From: Candidatus Eisenbacteria bacterium
GTDB lineage: Bacteria; Orphanbacterota; Orphanbacteria; Orphanbacterales; Orphanbacteraceae
Reading direction: 5' to 3'
DNA: 64,000 nt
NCBI GenBank assembly: GCA_016930695.1
Contig: JAFGGD010000049.1
Span: forward strand, 1-64,000
Shown piece by piece: positions 1 through 14,400 of the stretch. Every line of letters begins with the position of its first letter. Position 1 is the first letter of the stretch. The notes under the pieces are model-generated. The model ran no database searches. It was not told where the DNA came from and worked only from the letters and a program-made list of their open reading frames with translations. Position numbers and translations under genes: made by a program.

Positions 1-114
1 CCGGGCACCCACCGGAGCCCGCCTCCGTCGAGGGGAGAAATGAATCTGTCGAGCTTATCGGGGCGGGCGGAGGTGGGTCGGCGAGCGCGAAGAGGGAGGA
101 TGCAGAGCATCCGG

Positions 115-210
115 ACCGTGCCCCGAAGGGAGACCGGTGGGGGAAGGGAATAAATCGATACCGATAGCGATAGCGATCGCGATAAAGGCACCCTCACCCT
201 AACCCGCTCC
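115..210. repeat. Dispersed intergenic repeat, copy A, interrupted by a CGATAGCGAT tract
   Basis: Positions 115-147 are identical over 33 bases to 414-446. In this copy the element is then interrupted at about 148-184 by a short tandem run of GATAGC-like hexamers. It resumes at 185 with AAAGGCACCCTCACCC, as in copies B and C. Intergenic and non-coding; function unknown. Confidence 0.7.
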
Positions 211-413
211 CGCCATCCCCTCCGCCTCCTCCCCGGACGGACGGCGTGATCCTTCGAGGAGGATGGGTGGGACGGGGCCCCACCTCTCGAGGTGCGTGAG
301 AAGCGGCCGCGCTAGGTCGCACCCTTGTGGGAACTCCGTGGCGATCACGAACCCACCCGGGGGCGGCACGCCCCGGACTCCGAGAGGGATTACCCGTCCG
401 TCCGGCTCCCCAC

Positions 414-486
414 ACCGTGCCCCGAAGGGAGACCGGTGGGGGAAGGAAAGGCACCCTCACCCCCACCGGCTCCCGCACGCGGGAGG
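414..486. repeat. Dispersed intergenic repeat, copy B
   Basis: Uninterrupted copy: 414-446 match copy A exactly, and 438-462 match copy C (near 48940-48964) over about 25 bases. It ends in a small hairpin, TCCCGC (471-476) with GCGGGA (479-484). The style resembles REP-like intergenic elements that pair a conserved core with a GC-rich stem. Orientation is arbitrary. Confidence 0.7.
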
Positions 487-577
487 GAAAATCTCTCTTT
501 CTCTCTTCTTTCCGTCCCGGCTCACTTCACGTCTTGTAAGAGATGCTTTTATCTCGGGCGGGGAAAAGCGTCGCGGC

Positions 578-1756
578 TCACGAATCGCCGAAGGTGAGGC
601 TGCCGAGCATGGTGCGCGCCCAGAGGGGGCGGCGGGAGCGGGTGTAGACCCGGGGGACGCGCCGGCCGATGGCGAGGGTGATCTCGTAGGGGATCCGTTC
701 GGTGCGGCGCGCGAGTTCGGCGACGGAGATCTCCTCCTCACCCTGCCGGCCGATCAGAACGACCTCGTCACCCGGCTCCACCGCGGGCAGGTGCCCCACG
801 TCGATCATGAGCGCGTCCATGGTCACCTCGCCGACGATCGGCGCGCGGCGGCCGCGCACCAGCACCTCCCCCCCGTTGGAGAGACGGTGGTCGTAGCCGT
901 GCCCGTAGCCGACCGGCACGGTGGCGATCCGAGTCGGCGCCGGGACGGTGTAGAGGAGGCCGTAGCTGATGTTCTCTCCCCCTTCGTACCTGCGCGTCTC
1001 CACCACGCGGGACTTGAAGGAGAGCGCCGACCGGAGCGAAATCCCCCCGGGGACGCGCGCAGGATCCACGTAACCGTAAAGGAAAATGCCCGGACGGACC
1101 GCGTCCCAGAAGCTCCCCTCCAGCCCCCAGTAAAGGCAGGCGGAATTCGCGCCGTGCACCATCGGCGGGTCGATCCCTTCGGCGCGGAGCGCGATGAGGA
1201 GCCGGTCGAAGAGGCGCACCTGCTCCTCCGAGAAGGCGAGGTTCTCCCGGCGGGTCGCCGGAAAGTGCGTGTATACGCCGGACAGCTCGATGCCGGGGAG
1301 GCCGGCGAGTTCCTTCAGGAAGGGGACGGCGTCGCGCGCGAAAACCCCCCACCGCCCCATGCCGGTGTCCACCTCGACCTGATAACGGCCGACCACGCCC
1401 GCCTGCAGGCAGAACCGGCTGTACTCGTCGGCGAATTCGCGGCTCACGATGGAAGGCTCTATCTCGTAGCGGACCGTCCTCTCCGCCTCGCCGAGAAGGG
1501 GCGGGTTGAACATCAGGATCGGCAGGTCGATTCCCGCCTCGCGCAACTCCACCGCCTCGTCGAGCGTGGCGACGCCGAGGTAGCCGACGCCGTTCCGCGC
1601 CGCCTCGTGGCTGACCGCGATCGCGCCCAGCCCGTAGCCGTCCGCCTTGACCACCATCAGGATGGTCCTTTGGGGGCCGATGATTTTGCGAACCTCGGCG
1701 CAGTTGTGGGCGACGGCGTCCAGGTCCACCTCGGCCCACACCGGATAGTGATCCAT
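578..1756 (-). CDS. alr: Alanine racemase
   Basis: Interconverts L- and D-alanine with pyridoxal phosphate in the cytoplasm, supplying D-Ala for peptidoglycan. The 392-residue product has the usual length. The PLP lysine is in MVVKADGYGLG (K37) and the second catalytic base is the tyrosine in NISYGLLYT (Y265). The N-terminal barrel is followed by a C-terminal beta domain with APIVGEVTMDALMIDV. The ATG at 1756 was chosen because GGGAGG precedes it by about 8 bases; the much longer open frame upstream in the same phase belongs to no gene. The last codons overlap a short element that recurs near 27500. The SDR gene lies 86 bases upstream on the same strand and may be co-transcribed. Confidence 0.97.
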   Translation of the reverse strand: MDHYPVWAEVDLDAVAHNCAEVRKIIGPQRTILMVVKADGYGLGAIAVSHEAARNGVGYLGVATLDEAVELREAGIDLPILMFNPPLLGEAERTVRYEIEPSIVSREFADEYSRFCLQAGVVGRYQVEVDTGMGRWGVFARDAVPFLKELAGLPGIELSGVYTHFPATRRENLAFSEEQVRLFDRLLIALRAEGIDPPMVHGANSACLYWGLEGSFWDAVRPGIFLYGYVDPARVPGGISLRSALSFKSRVVETRRYEGGENISYGLLYTVPAPTRIATVPVGYGHGYDHRLSNGGEVLVRGRRAPIVGEVTMDALMIDVGHLPAVEPGDEVVLIGRQGEEEISVAELARRTERIPYEITLAIGRRVPRVYTRSRRPLWARTMLGSLTFGDS

Positions 1757-1842
1757 TCCAAAAGCCTCCCGCCCGGAGCATAACAAAAGGGGACGCGGCC
1801 GCCAACGGGCCGCCCGCCTTTTCCGCGCGCTCCCCGAGCGCT

Positions 1843-2607
1843 TCAGCGCAGGTAGGACGCCCCGTTCGCGTCCACCACCGCGCCCGTGGCGAAGTCGCAC
1901 CGCCCCGAAGCGAGAAAGAGGATCAACTCCGCGATCTCCTCCGGCGACGCGGGCCGCCCGAGCGGGCTCTGCGCCCGAACCGCGTCCCCTTCCGGCCCGT
2001 GCAGAAACGGTTCCGCCATATCCGTCTCCACGAACCCCGGCGCCACGCAGGCGACGAACACGCCCCGCGGCGCGAGCGCCTTCGCCAAGCTGCCGGTGAG
2101 GGCGTTCAGCCCCGCCTTGCTCGCACCATAAGCGGGCGCGAAGGGTTCCCCCCGGAAGGCGCCTCGGGAACTCACGTTCACGATTCTCCCTCCCCCCTTT
2201 TCCATCATCCGCCGCGCCGCCCAGAAACAAAGATGGGCCGGCCCCATCAGGTTCACCGCGACCGTTCTCTCCCACGCCCTCCGCCACTCCTCCCAATCCG
2301 CCTCGTCGATTCGATGTTCCTCGAAGACGCCGGCGTTGTTCACCAGTACGTCCAGTCCGCCCAGCCCTCGAGCCGCTTCCTCCACGATCCGCCGGGCTTC
2401 CTCCGCTTCCCCCACGTCCCCCTGCACGAGGAGATGTCCCTCCTCGGCGAGAGACGCGAAGGTTCTCTCCGCCTCGCCGCGGTTCGCCCGGTAGTGCAGA
2501 GCCACCCGTCCCCCCCGCTCCGAGAAGAGCCTGGCGACCGCCCGGCCGATTCCCCGGCCCCCGCCGGTCACGAGCGCTCCCTTTCCCCGAAACTCCGTCT
2601 CCCCCAT
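1843..2607 (-). CDS. SDR-family oxidoreductase (FabG-like)
   Basis: Short-chain dehydrogenase/reductase of 254 residues, the classical length. It shows the Rossmann motif TGGGRGIG (14-21), NNAG (90-93) and the catalytic Ser147, Tyr160 and Lys164 (YGASK), followed by the PG loop APGFVETDMAEP. The closest well-known relatives are 3-oxoacyl-ACP reductases, but no acyl-carrier or fatty-acid gene is nearby, so the substrate is unknown. The TGGGR pattern and Arg-rich beta2 region suggest NADPH. It lies between alr and the malic enzyme gene, both on the same strand, and a strong terminator separates it from the latter. Confidence 0.9.
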   Translation of the reverse strand: MGETEFRGKGALVTGGGRGIGRAVARLFSERGGRVALHYRANRGEAERTFASLAEEGHLLVQGDVGEAEEARRIVEEAARGLGGLDVLVNNAGVFEEHRIDEADWEEWRRAWERTVAVNLMGPAHLCFWAARRMMEKGGGRIVNVSSRGAFRGEPFAPAYGASKAGLNALTGSLAKALAPRGVFVACVAPGFVETDMAEPFLHGPEGDAVRAQSPLGRPASPEEIAELILFLASGRCDFATGAVVDANGASYLR

Positions 2608-2644
2608 GCTTCCCTCCTTCCTGTCGAGCCCTCCGCCGCGAACG

Positions 2645-2675
2645 AAAAAAGGGCCGGGGAACGCGTCCCCGGCCC
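2645..2675 (-). terminator. Rho-independent terminator after malic enzyme
   Basis: Read on the minus strand: a perfect 10-bp GC stem (GGGCCGGGGA/TCCCCGGCCC, arms 2651-2660 and 2666-2675) with a five-base loop, followed directly by six T. It lies just past the malic enzyme stop codon and before the SDR start. Confidence 0.85.
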
Positions 2676-2694
2676 CCGCGCGGACGCGGAATGT

Positions 2695-4760
<2,066 letters not shown>

Positions 4761-5534
4761 ATGTCGGAGCCGAGGAGCCCGGGGGATCTGTTCGACGAGC
4801 TGGTGGAGATGGCGGCGCACCTCCGCGGCCCGGAGGGATGCCCCTGGGACCAACGGCAGACGATCGAATCGATCCGCCCTCACTTCCTCGAGGAAGCGCA
4901 CGAAGCGGCGGAAGCGCTCATCCGGGGGGATTTCGACGGCTTCCGTGAGGAGGTGGGGGACACCCTCTTCCTCACCGTCTTTCTCGTCCACCTCGCCGAG
5001 GAGCGCGGGGAGTTCGACATCGCCGACTCGATCCGGACGATCCTGGAGAAGATGCGCCGCCGGCACCCGCACGTGTACGGCGGCGCCGGAGAGAGAAACG
5101 AGAGCGAGGTGCTCCTCTCCTGGGAGGAGGCGAAGAGGGCGGAGAAGGGGAAGCGGGAGAGGGAGTCGATCCTGGACGGTGTCCCCGCGTCGATGCCGGC
5201 GCTTCTCCGGGCGAGGCGGGTGCAGCAGAAGGCGGCGAACATCGGTTTCGACTGGAAGGAGACCGCGCCGATCGTCGAGAAAATCGACGAGGAGGTGCGG
5301 GAGGTGAAGGAGGCGCTCGCGGAAGAGGATGCGGACCGCGTGGAGGAGGAGATCGGCGATCTCCTCTTCACGGTGGTGAACCTCGCCCGGCGCATGGAGA
5401 TCGACCCCGAAGCGGCGCTCATCCGCACCATCGATAAATTCCGGGAGCGCTTTCAAAAGATCGAGAAGAGAATCGATCCCGACGATCCCCCGCCGCTGGA
5501 AGTGCTGGACAAGTACTGGGAGGAGAGTAAATAG
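4761..5534 (+). CDS. mazG: Nucleoside triphosphate pyrophosphohydrolase MazG
   Basis: Hydrolyses (d)NTPs to monophosphates and pyrophosphate, a housekeeping cytoplasmic enzyme. The 257-residue product has two MazG domains. The first carries GCPWDQRQT, EEAHEAAEA and EEVGD; the second carries IDEEVREVKEA and EEIGDLLF, which form the EExxE and ExxD magnesium-binding sets. The ATG at 4761 was preferred over an in-frame ATG 13 codons upstream because AAAGGAG sits 6 bases before it. It is the only plus-strand gene in the first 27 kb, transcribed divergently from malic enzyme and converging on the Nudix gene. Confidence 0.95.
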   Translation: MSEPRSPGDLFDELVEMAAHLRGPEGCPWDQRQTIESIRPHFLEEAHEAAEALIRGDFDGFREEVGDTLFLTVFLVHLAEERGEFDIADSIRTILEKMRRRHPHVYGGAGERNESEVLLSWEEAKRAEKGKRERESILDGVPASMPALLRARRVQQKAANIGFDWKETAPIVEKIDEEVREVKEALAEEDADRVEEEIGDLLFTVVNLARRMEIDPEAALIRTIDKFRERFQKIEKRIDPDDPPPLEVLDKYWEESK

Positions 5535-5711
5535 ACCGCCGTTCTTACTAGTCAGTTCTCTCCTAGATTGTACCTCTCTCCCCCTTTACATAGCTAACAT
5601 TTCCAGAACTCCTTATCAAATAGCACATCCACCTTTTCACACGCTCCGCTCGCGAAAAGAGTATCAGGGACCGAGATCTCCCCCTCCCGCGGCGGGGTGG
5701 CGGCCACGGGT

Positions 5712-5771
5712 GCCCGCGAAGGGCGCGGCCACCGGGTGCGAAGGCGCGAATGGCCAGCGCCCTTCGCGGGC
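5712..5771. repeat. Perfect 15-bp inverted repeat (large hairpin)
   Basis: Arms GCCCGCGAAGGGCGC (5712-5726) and GCGCCCTTCGCGGGC (5757-5771) are perfectly complementary. Just inside, GGCCA and TGGCC extend the stem past a one-base bulge. There is no T-run on either side, so it is not a textbook terminator. It lies between two convergent genes, where a bidirectional barrier or an intergenic repeat would fit. Confidence 0.75.
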
Positions 5772-5811
5772 GGATAGCCGACAGGACCCGGCCGCGTGCA
5801 CGTTCCGGTGC

Positions 5812-5852
5812 TCGATCCCGATCCCGATAGCGATCCCGATAGCGATAGCGAT
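5812..5852. repeat. Short tandem CGATAGCGAT/CGATCC tract
   Basis: A run of about 40 bases made of hexamer-like units (GATCCC, GATAGC). The same kind of tract interrupts repeat copy A at about 148-184. It lies just downstream of the Nudix stop codon. Confidence 0.7.
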
Positions 5853-5870
5853 TTGGTGTTACGCGAACGA

Positions 5871-6317
5871 CTAGCCCCGCTCAGCCAACCAGTCGGCGAT
5901 GATTTCCCGGTGATCGAAGGCCATCGTCTCCGGGAGCGCTCCCCAGAGGAAGAAGCGCGCCCGGAGCGCGTCATCCCCCCCCTTCGCCTCCCCCCTCCCA
6001 TGGGCGGCGTAAACCACCGTCACCGTGTGAAAACGGGGATCCCTGCCCGGATCGCCGTAAGCACGGAACTGTCCGAGGATTTCGACCTCCAGGTTGGTCT
6101 CCTCCCGCCCCTCCCGCGCGGCGGCTTCCGGCAAATCCTCTCCATAATCCACGAACCCCCCCGGTAACGCCCACCCCTTCGGCGGGTTTCTCCTCTCGAC
6201 CAACCAGAGGCCCGTCTCGTTTTGATCCATCAGAATCAAGTCCACCGTCGGAAAGGGATTCCGGTAACGCTCCACCTCTCCTCCGCAGTGCGGGCATCGC
6301 TTACTTTCCTTCGACAT
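5871..6317 (-). CDS. Nudix hydrolase with N-terminal Cys motif
   Basis: Predicted pyrophosphohydrolase acting on a nucleoside-diphosphate-linked compound; the substrate is not predictable. The 148-residue protein starts with CPHCGGE, a half zinc-ribbon as in NADH-pyrophosphatase-like Nudix proteins, and carries the Nudix box from G54 to L76 (G-x5-E60, REGREETNL). The usual final glycine of the box is Asn75. ATG 6317 was chosen over an in-frame start 21 codons upstream because GGAGGGG lies directly before it and homologues begin near the Cys motif. It stands alone on the minus strand, converging with mazG. Confidence 0.88.
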   Translation of the reverse strand: MSKESKRCPHCGGEVERYRNPFPTVDLILMDQNETGLWLVERRNPPKGWALPGGFVDYGEDLPEAAAREGREETNLEVEILGQFRAYGDPGRDPRFHTVTVVYAAHGRGEAKGGDDALRARFFLWGALPETMAFDHREIIADWLAERG

Positions 6318-6470
6318 GAATCCCCTCCAGCCGTCCAGAGGCGGCCCAGGATCGATTTTCCCCTCCCTCGGAGTGTTCACGGACGAATCGAAGGAGAAGA
6401 AGCCCTCCAGGGCGATTCTCCTATTCCTCCGGAAACAGGGAAAGCGCTAAGCCGTCTCCGCGGGGAAACA

Positions 6471-6505
6471 AGAACGAGGGAACGCCGCCGGCGCCCCCTC
6501 GTTCT
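6471..6505 (-). terminator. Terminator hairpin after OmpA-family gene
   Basis: Perfect 10-bp arms AGAACGAGGG (6471-6480) and CCCTCGTTCT (6496-6505) with a GC-rich 15-base loop that can pair further. The minus-strand read is followed by TGTTT. It lies about 26 bases past the stop codon of the upstream minus-strand gene. Confidence 0.65.
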
Positions 6506-6531
6506 CTTTTATTCTCTTGTCTCGTAACGAC

Positions 6532-8211
<1,680 letters not shown>

Positions 8212-8394
8212 TGTTCTGATCCTCCTCTCACAGGGATCTTTGATGGTCTTCGCGCCGCCCTCATCAGACTGCTCGAAGTCAATCCCTTTCCTGAACACCG
8301 CTTGTTTCCTTTCCGATTCCATTTTTTCGACCGAACGTCTTTCTTGCGCTTGTCCTATCTGAAGAAGGCCGACCCCGAAATCCCGGGGCGCCCT

Positions 8395-8475
8395 CCCCGT
8401 ACTCGAGAGCCGAAAGGGCCCTCGAATACGGGGACGGCCGGAGGGGAGGAGAACCCTCCCCCCCGGGCCGTTTCG
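8395..8475 (-). terminator. Two hairpins after the giant gene
   Basis: On the minus strand two consecutive stems follow the stop codon. The first lies at about 8434-8474 and is made of GGCCG/CGGCC plus a purine/pyrimidine stretch. The second has 13-bp arms at 8395-8407 and 8421-8433, with a single G-U pair. Neither is followed by a clean T-run, so termination is inferred. Confidence 0.4.
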
Positions 8476-8476
8476 C

Positions 8477-11400
8477 TTACTCCTTGCGGACAGCGATCTT
8501 CACGTTCGTGGTCTTCACGCCGGAGCCGTCGTCCACCATGATGTGGGCGAGGTAACCGCCGTTCGCCACGAGCGTTCCGTCGTTCGTCGTACCGCGCCAC
8601 GGAATTTCGACGACCGCACCATCGGACGGCTTCCAGTCCAGCATGATCTTGTCGTTCACCAGCTTGCCGGCGAAGTCGAAGATCTTCACGGTCACCCGCG
8701 CCGGATTCATGCCGCCGAGGTTGAACTTGATCCGAGCCTCTTCGTTCGTGTTATCGAACGGGTTCGGATAAACATGAGAGTCCGTGATCTGCAGCACCGT
8801 GCTGCCGGTGCTGAAGGAGTGGGCCGCGGTGAACTTGTTGCCGATCTCGTCCTCGCCCTCGAGGGTGAGGGTGTACAGACCGACCTTGTCGATCTCCATC
8901 ATGGTCATGGAGACCTTGTCGTAGGCCACGTCCACGTCCTTCGTGTGCTTCACGACCGCCTTGGCGTTCTCCGCGACCTCTTCGTCCGTGCTGTTCGTAT
9001 CAGCCGGATCGAAGGTGGCCGGGTTGAACTCGAAGATCCTTCCTTCCGGACCGGTCAGCATGAGGTTCAGCATGTCGGTATTCAGACCGGAGCCCATGCC
9101 GTTCCCCGCGCCGTTGGAATCGACGATCACCGCGATCACCGGAATCTCCGACCCGGGAGCGACGACCGAGCCCATGACCGGCGTCGAGAAGACGACCTTC
9201 GGCGCCATGGCGTCGATGATGTACCGGCGGGCGATGAACTGCGTCCCGACGTTGCCCACGCAATCGAAGGGACCGAAGATGTACTTCGTGAACTCTTCGT
9301 CGTCATCGTCGCCGGATCCGCCGCCGCCGCCGATACCGATGATCTGACCCAGGTTCGAATCCCACCCGATGTGCTCGATCTTCGAGGAGTAGAGCACCAC
9401 CTCGATCTCGTGCCCATCGTAGCTGGCCAGGTCCGCGGTCAGAGGCAGCTGAACGGTCAGCTTGTCTTTCGGATCATAGACATCCGACGTGTCGCACATA
9501 TCCATCGAAGAGTACTCGCACATCGGCGGATCGAAGACCAGCATGGCCGGCGTGGCCGTCTGGATCAGGTTCCGCTCCATGTACTCGTCGATATCGTGCT
9601 GATCGTCCTCGTTCTCGTCCACGAGCCAGACGTCCATCTTCAGGCCCATGTCCTGAAGCGGGATGATGGTCGTGTCGTTGAAGGAGATCGTCGTAAGCGA
9701 ATCACCTTCGAACATCTCGACGGAGAACGCACCACCACCCAGGATTCCGCCCAGGAACTCGGTGAGCGAACCGTAGATCAGGTTCAGCGTCGCCTGGATC
9801 CGGGCCTCCTGAGTGATCACGCCGGACTCGTAGTCCCAGAGGTCCACCTGGATCATGTGATCGTCGCCGCCGACGTAGCAGTCGCTGGCGCTCACGCACG
9901 GCCCGTTGAGGAAGCCACCGTGCCAATCGGCCATGACCGGCACCACGTCCACGTAGAAGTCACGCTTAATGTTGTACCAGTACTCCTGATAGTCGTCCCG
10001 GTACCGGATGTACAGCGTGTGCTTCCCACCGGACAGACGGTGCTCGGGCAGCGTCGAGTGGTGGTACACGATCGTCTGAGAGACCTCCGAGTTGTCCATA
10101 TGCTCGATCGAGAAGTATCCGTTCCCGATCGCGTAACCTTCGTAGTCCTCGAAATCGTCCCGATCCGGATCGTCCTCGTTGCCGGAGGCGACGAGCATGT
10201 CGTCGATCCAGATCTGGGTGTCCTCGTTCTCGAGGTAGTCGGTGTCGTCACCTTCCGTGAGGAAGCTGCTGATCGTCGCGGTGATCTTCGGCGCCTGGTT
10301 GGTGTAGCCGTCGCACCACGGGTAGAAGTTCACCTGGTGCCCGCCGGTGATTCCGACGAGGCTCCACACGTCGTAGTCGCAGAGCTCTTCGACGTAGAAG
10401 GTCACCTTGTTGTTCAGCGTGTCCACGCTGAGACCGGAGATGCCTTCGTTGCTCCAGTACCCGTCATACCAGAAGCCGGCGAGGAGACCGGTCTCCTCGT
10501 CCACCTTCACGTACCGGCCGAGATCGTCGGTCACCCAGAGGTCTTCCTCGTCGTAACCGATGATGATCTTCGCCCAGTACCCGTACTCGAACTCGTCGCA
10601 GCTCTCACCCTGGCACTCGAGCCAGTGGATCTTGTACGCCTGGCCGACCGGCTGCGTGAAGAAGCGCGGCTCCTCCCAATCCGGGAAGACCGGCGTCATG
10701 GTCGGCGTCATCAGGATGGCGCCGGTGAGACCATTACCCGCCGGGATATCCACGGTCAGATTCGGATCGCCCGGAATGGCGACCGGACCGTTGGTGCCGC
10801 GGCCGTTGTTCACCTCGTGCACGGCGATCGTCTTGCGGACCACGTCGACGTGGATCTCATGATCCGTCGCGCCGCTATCCTCGACCACCGCACCGTTGAT
10901 GTAAACGTACCCACCGCATCCGATCGAATCCAGCAGGCCCATGTAGGTGTAGCCGCCCCAGAGGTAGGGATCCAGCTCACTACCGGCCCACTTGGGATCC
11001 ATCTCGACCAGTTCCTCGAAGTTGTTCGTGATGCCCGTGCCCTCATCGCGCATGCGATCGGCCGTCACCAGGACCCAAGGCTTCGCGATACCGATCCAGG
11101 TCGGATCGACGCCGCTGTCGATGGTGACTTCCACCAGGAAGTTCGACTCCGTCGGCGGCAGCAGCTCGGCCTTGGTGATGCTGAGCCAGGGCACCTCGTC
11201 CGGATGGACCGGCTCGAGATCCCGTCCGAACCGGTTCGCCACGACCTTCGCCGTGGTGATCGGCGGATTCGGATCGATGAACAGGATTTCGTGGTCGTCC
11301 TGGCTGGATCCCGGCGTGTGCGTGATCGCCACGGCCCGGAGGTCCATCACGTCGCCGATGCTCCACATCGTCTCGGGCCCGATCTCGAGATCGGCGGCCC

Positions 11401-14400
11401 AGAGGGAGTCGTCGTACGGCGAGTTGCCGGCGATGTCGAAGGTAACCCACTCGCTGAGAGTGGCCTTACCCGGGAACTCGTCCCCGCCACCGTCGCCGAC
11501 TTCCCCGTCGTTCCGACGATACTGGAACATCACCTCGTCCACGTCCTGCGTGCACCACCTGGTCGCGTAGATCCGCACCTGGGTGGTCACGTTGATGTCG
11601 TTCTTGATGTCCGGTTCCCAACAGATCACCGCGGCGCGCGGCGGGACGTTGTCGATCACATGCACCTTCACCAGGTCGGAGAAGTCGATGTTGCCGCACT
11701 CGTCCACCGCATAGGCGCGGACCCAGTAGTCACCCGGATAGAGCGCCGAGGTGTTCCACTTCGCCCAGTAGAGCGGGTCGACCTCGCCCTCGTCCTTGTG
11801 GCCCACGTCGATGTGGTACCAGGTGCCGTTCGAATCCGACGAGACCTGGAAGAAGACCGAATCGACGCCGGTCTCGAGAGAGCCGGGAATGTCCTGCTCG
11901 TCGTCGAAGACGCTGGCGTAGAAGGTCACGGGCTCGCCCTTGGTGATGTCGAGAATCACACCCTGGTTGACCGGAGTCACCAGAGTGGTGGTTTCGGTGC
12001 CGTTGACGCGCTCAACGACGGCCCGCGTGATCCGGGCGTACGGGGAGGCGACGTCGATGACGACCTCCTCCGCCATGATCATCACGGTCTCGTTGCAGGC
12101 GCTGTCGTGGCAAGTCACACGGAAGTCGTACTTGCCGCTCGGGGTGCTGGCGGCGTCCACGTCCCAGGATCCGGTGTAGTAGCCGGTCCCGGCGTCGTAG
12201 ATGAACTCCAGCATACCGGTCGTCGACCAATGGGTGGTGTCGTCCACCGACTTCTTCCACTCGTAGAACCAGCCGGGCTGGAGGAAGAAGATGTCGTGAT
12301 CGTCGCCGGTCTGCTTCACGATGAGCGGCACGATGTGGTGGCCGTTCTCGGCGTAGATGAACGGACAGATCTGCTCGGTCGGCTCGATCACCTCGAGGGT
12401 CGGAGCGGTCCGATCCACGATAAGGGTGATGGTCGCCGGGTCCTCGCAGACGTTGCCGACATCGTCCCAAGCGACGGCGCGGAAGAGAACCTCACCCTCG
12501 GCCAACTGGTCCGAATCCCAGTTGTTGAGCGTCCAGGTGAAGTTCGAGTATTCGATCAGATCCATATCGGTGAGGATCCAGGTCTCTCCGCCGTCGACGG
12601 AGTACTCGAAGCGGACCCCCTCGGTGTCCGTGTCGCCCCGGAGGATGGTGGCGGTCAGCGACGCGAAGCCGCGGACGCGCTCCCTCTCCGGCTGCTCGAC
12701 GGGACCGGACAGATAGCCACAACCGTAGCGCAGGAGGTGCGTGATGGTCGCGCACGGCGCGGTCTCATCGATCACGTTGATCGTGATTCCGGCGCCCGCC
12801 GCCCAAGCCTCGCAGATGTCCCCGGTGTTGCACACCAGGTCCTCGCCGATCGCCACGATGTCGTACTGGTTGCCGACCTCGAGCGGAACCGTGTTGTTCC
12901 AGGTCGCCCACTCCCAACTGTAGGGACGGGTCGAGTCCGGGCGAACGTCGGTGCTGTCGAAGCCGAAGTAACCGTTCCCATCGGTCATGGCGACCCAGCA
13001 GTCCGGGCAATTCTCGATGCAGTCCGCGTCGTTGTGATCGCGGATGTACCAGGTCACCTTGACGTCCTCGTTCGTCGTCTCCACGCCCGTGTAGGAGGTG
13101 AAGGTGGCGGAGGTGATCGGCACCTCGGAGCCGCGCTCCACGTCCACGGTCGCGCCGGCGACGGCCGGGCTCTTCATCTTGACGTACGGCGCGGTGTTGT
13201 CGACGACGAAGGAGTACGTGTAGATCGCCGTCTCCCAGTTGTCCTCGAGGTCCACCGCGTGGACGAACACCGTGTAGGCGCCGTCCGGGAACCGGAGCGC
13301 GCCGTATTCGTCGAGATCCAGAGTGTTCCATTCGAGCATGTAGCTGCGGCTGATGCCGATCTTCACGACGGTCTCACCGTAGTCGACCGCCCCGATGCGG
13401 AGCGTGTCGCCGGCGGCGTTGATCGCGTCGAAGTAGACCGTAGCGATCCCGTCGTCGCAGCCCACGGTCTGCGCCCAGAGTTCCACCGTTCCGGAGAACG
13501 TGATCGTCTGGTTGTTCAGCACCGTCTCGGTGATCTCACGCGGGACGAGCTGGCAATCGGCGTCGGCATCCACGTCGACCAGCTTGGTGCCGGTCGGCGG
13601 ATCCTTGTCCTCGACCATGATGGAGTGCGAGCACTCCTTCCGGTTGCCCGGAGTATCGTAGGCCCAGACATAGACGTCGACTTCCGTGTCCTGACAGAGC
13701 GGACCCGGGGTCGTCCAGTCGATCTCGGCCGTCCAGCTGTTGCACCAGCAGTCCAGCGACTCGGGCACCGCGTCGGCCGAACCGATCACCACCGTGTCGC
13801 CCGAACCGGGCTCGACGTACCAGAAGACGGCGTGGGAGATATCGGTCATCACGTCTTTACCGACGTAGCGGAGTCGAACGTCTTCCCCGGCCGCGATCTG
13901 GGTGAACTCCCCGTCGCCCATCCCGAAGTCCCCGAAGAACTCACAGGTCGGCGAAGTGGTGTCCCAGGCGGCGGTGACGACGGTCTCGTCCAGGCGGTTG
14001 GTGTTGCACGCCCAGTCGATGGCCACGGCACGCCAGTCGTAGATCGTGTCCACGAGGCCCACGTTGGCGAGAGAGTCGGCGTCGATGTTCAACCACCAGA
14101 AGTAGTAGGTCTGCGAGCCGATCAGGGTGTCCTTCTGCGGCTCGAAGTCCAACGTAGAGAGAACATCCCAATCACCGTGGTCGTACTGAGTCATCAGCGA
14201 GTTGGTCGGCATGTACTGCAGAGCCATGCCGTAGAGATCATCGTCGGTGGTCAGGATCCGGAAGGTCAGATCGCCGGTATACGGATCGGGCGCGACCACC
14301 AGGGTGGAGTCCACCGTGGAGGGGTCTTCGTCGTCATCGTGATACCAGGCGAGATTCTCCACGAAGGGCACGAGGCCGTACACCACCGCCGGAGCGTCGC

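Larger units (their letters stand above)
1..577. other. Intergenic region with two repeat copies, no gene seen
   Basis: No convincing gene: the open frames here lack a ribosome binding site and family-like protein, and the longest runs antisense into alr. The stretch holds two copies of a dispersed repeat (listed separately), short palindromes near 265-295, and a pyrimidine-rich tract at about 490-540. The upstream neighbour lies outside the window. Confidence 0.6.
5535..5870. other. Convergent intergenic region between mazG and Nudix gene
   Basis: No gene seen. The first 80 bases are unusually AT-rich for the window. The rest holds a large hairpin (5712-5771) and a hexamer-like tract (5812-5852), listed separately. 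Confidence 0.5.

Noticed and set aside
263-1783. Plus-strand frame of 506 codons over alr
   Set aside because: Antisense shadow with His/Arg/Gly-rich low-complexity translation and no family motif.
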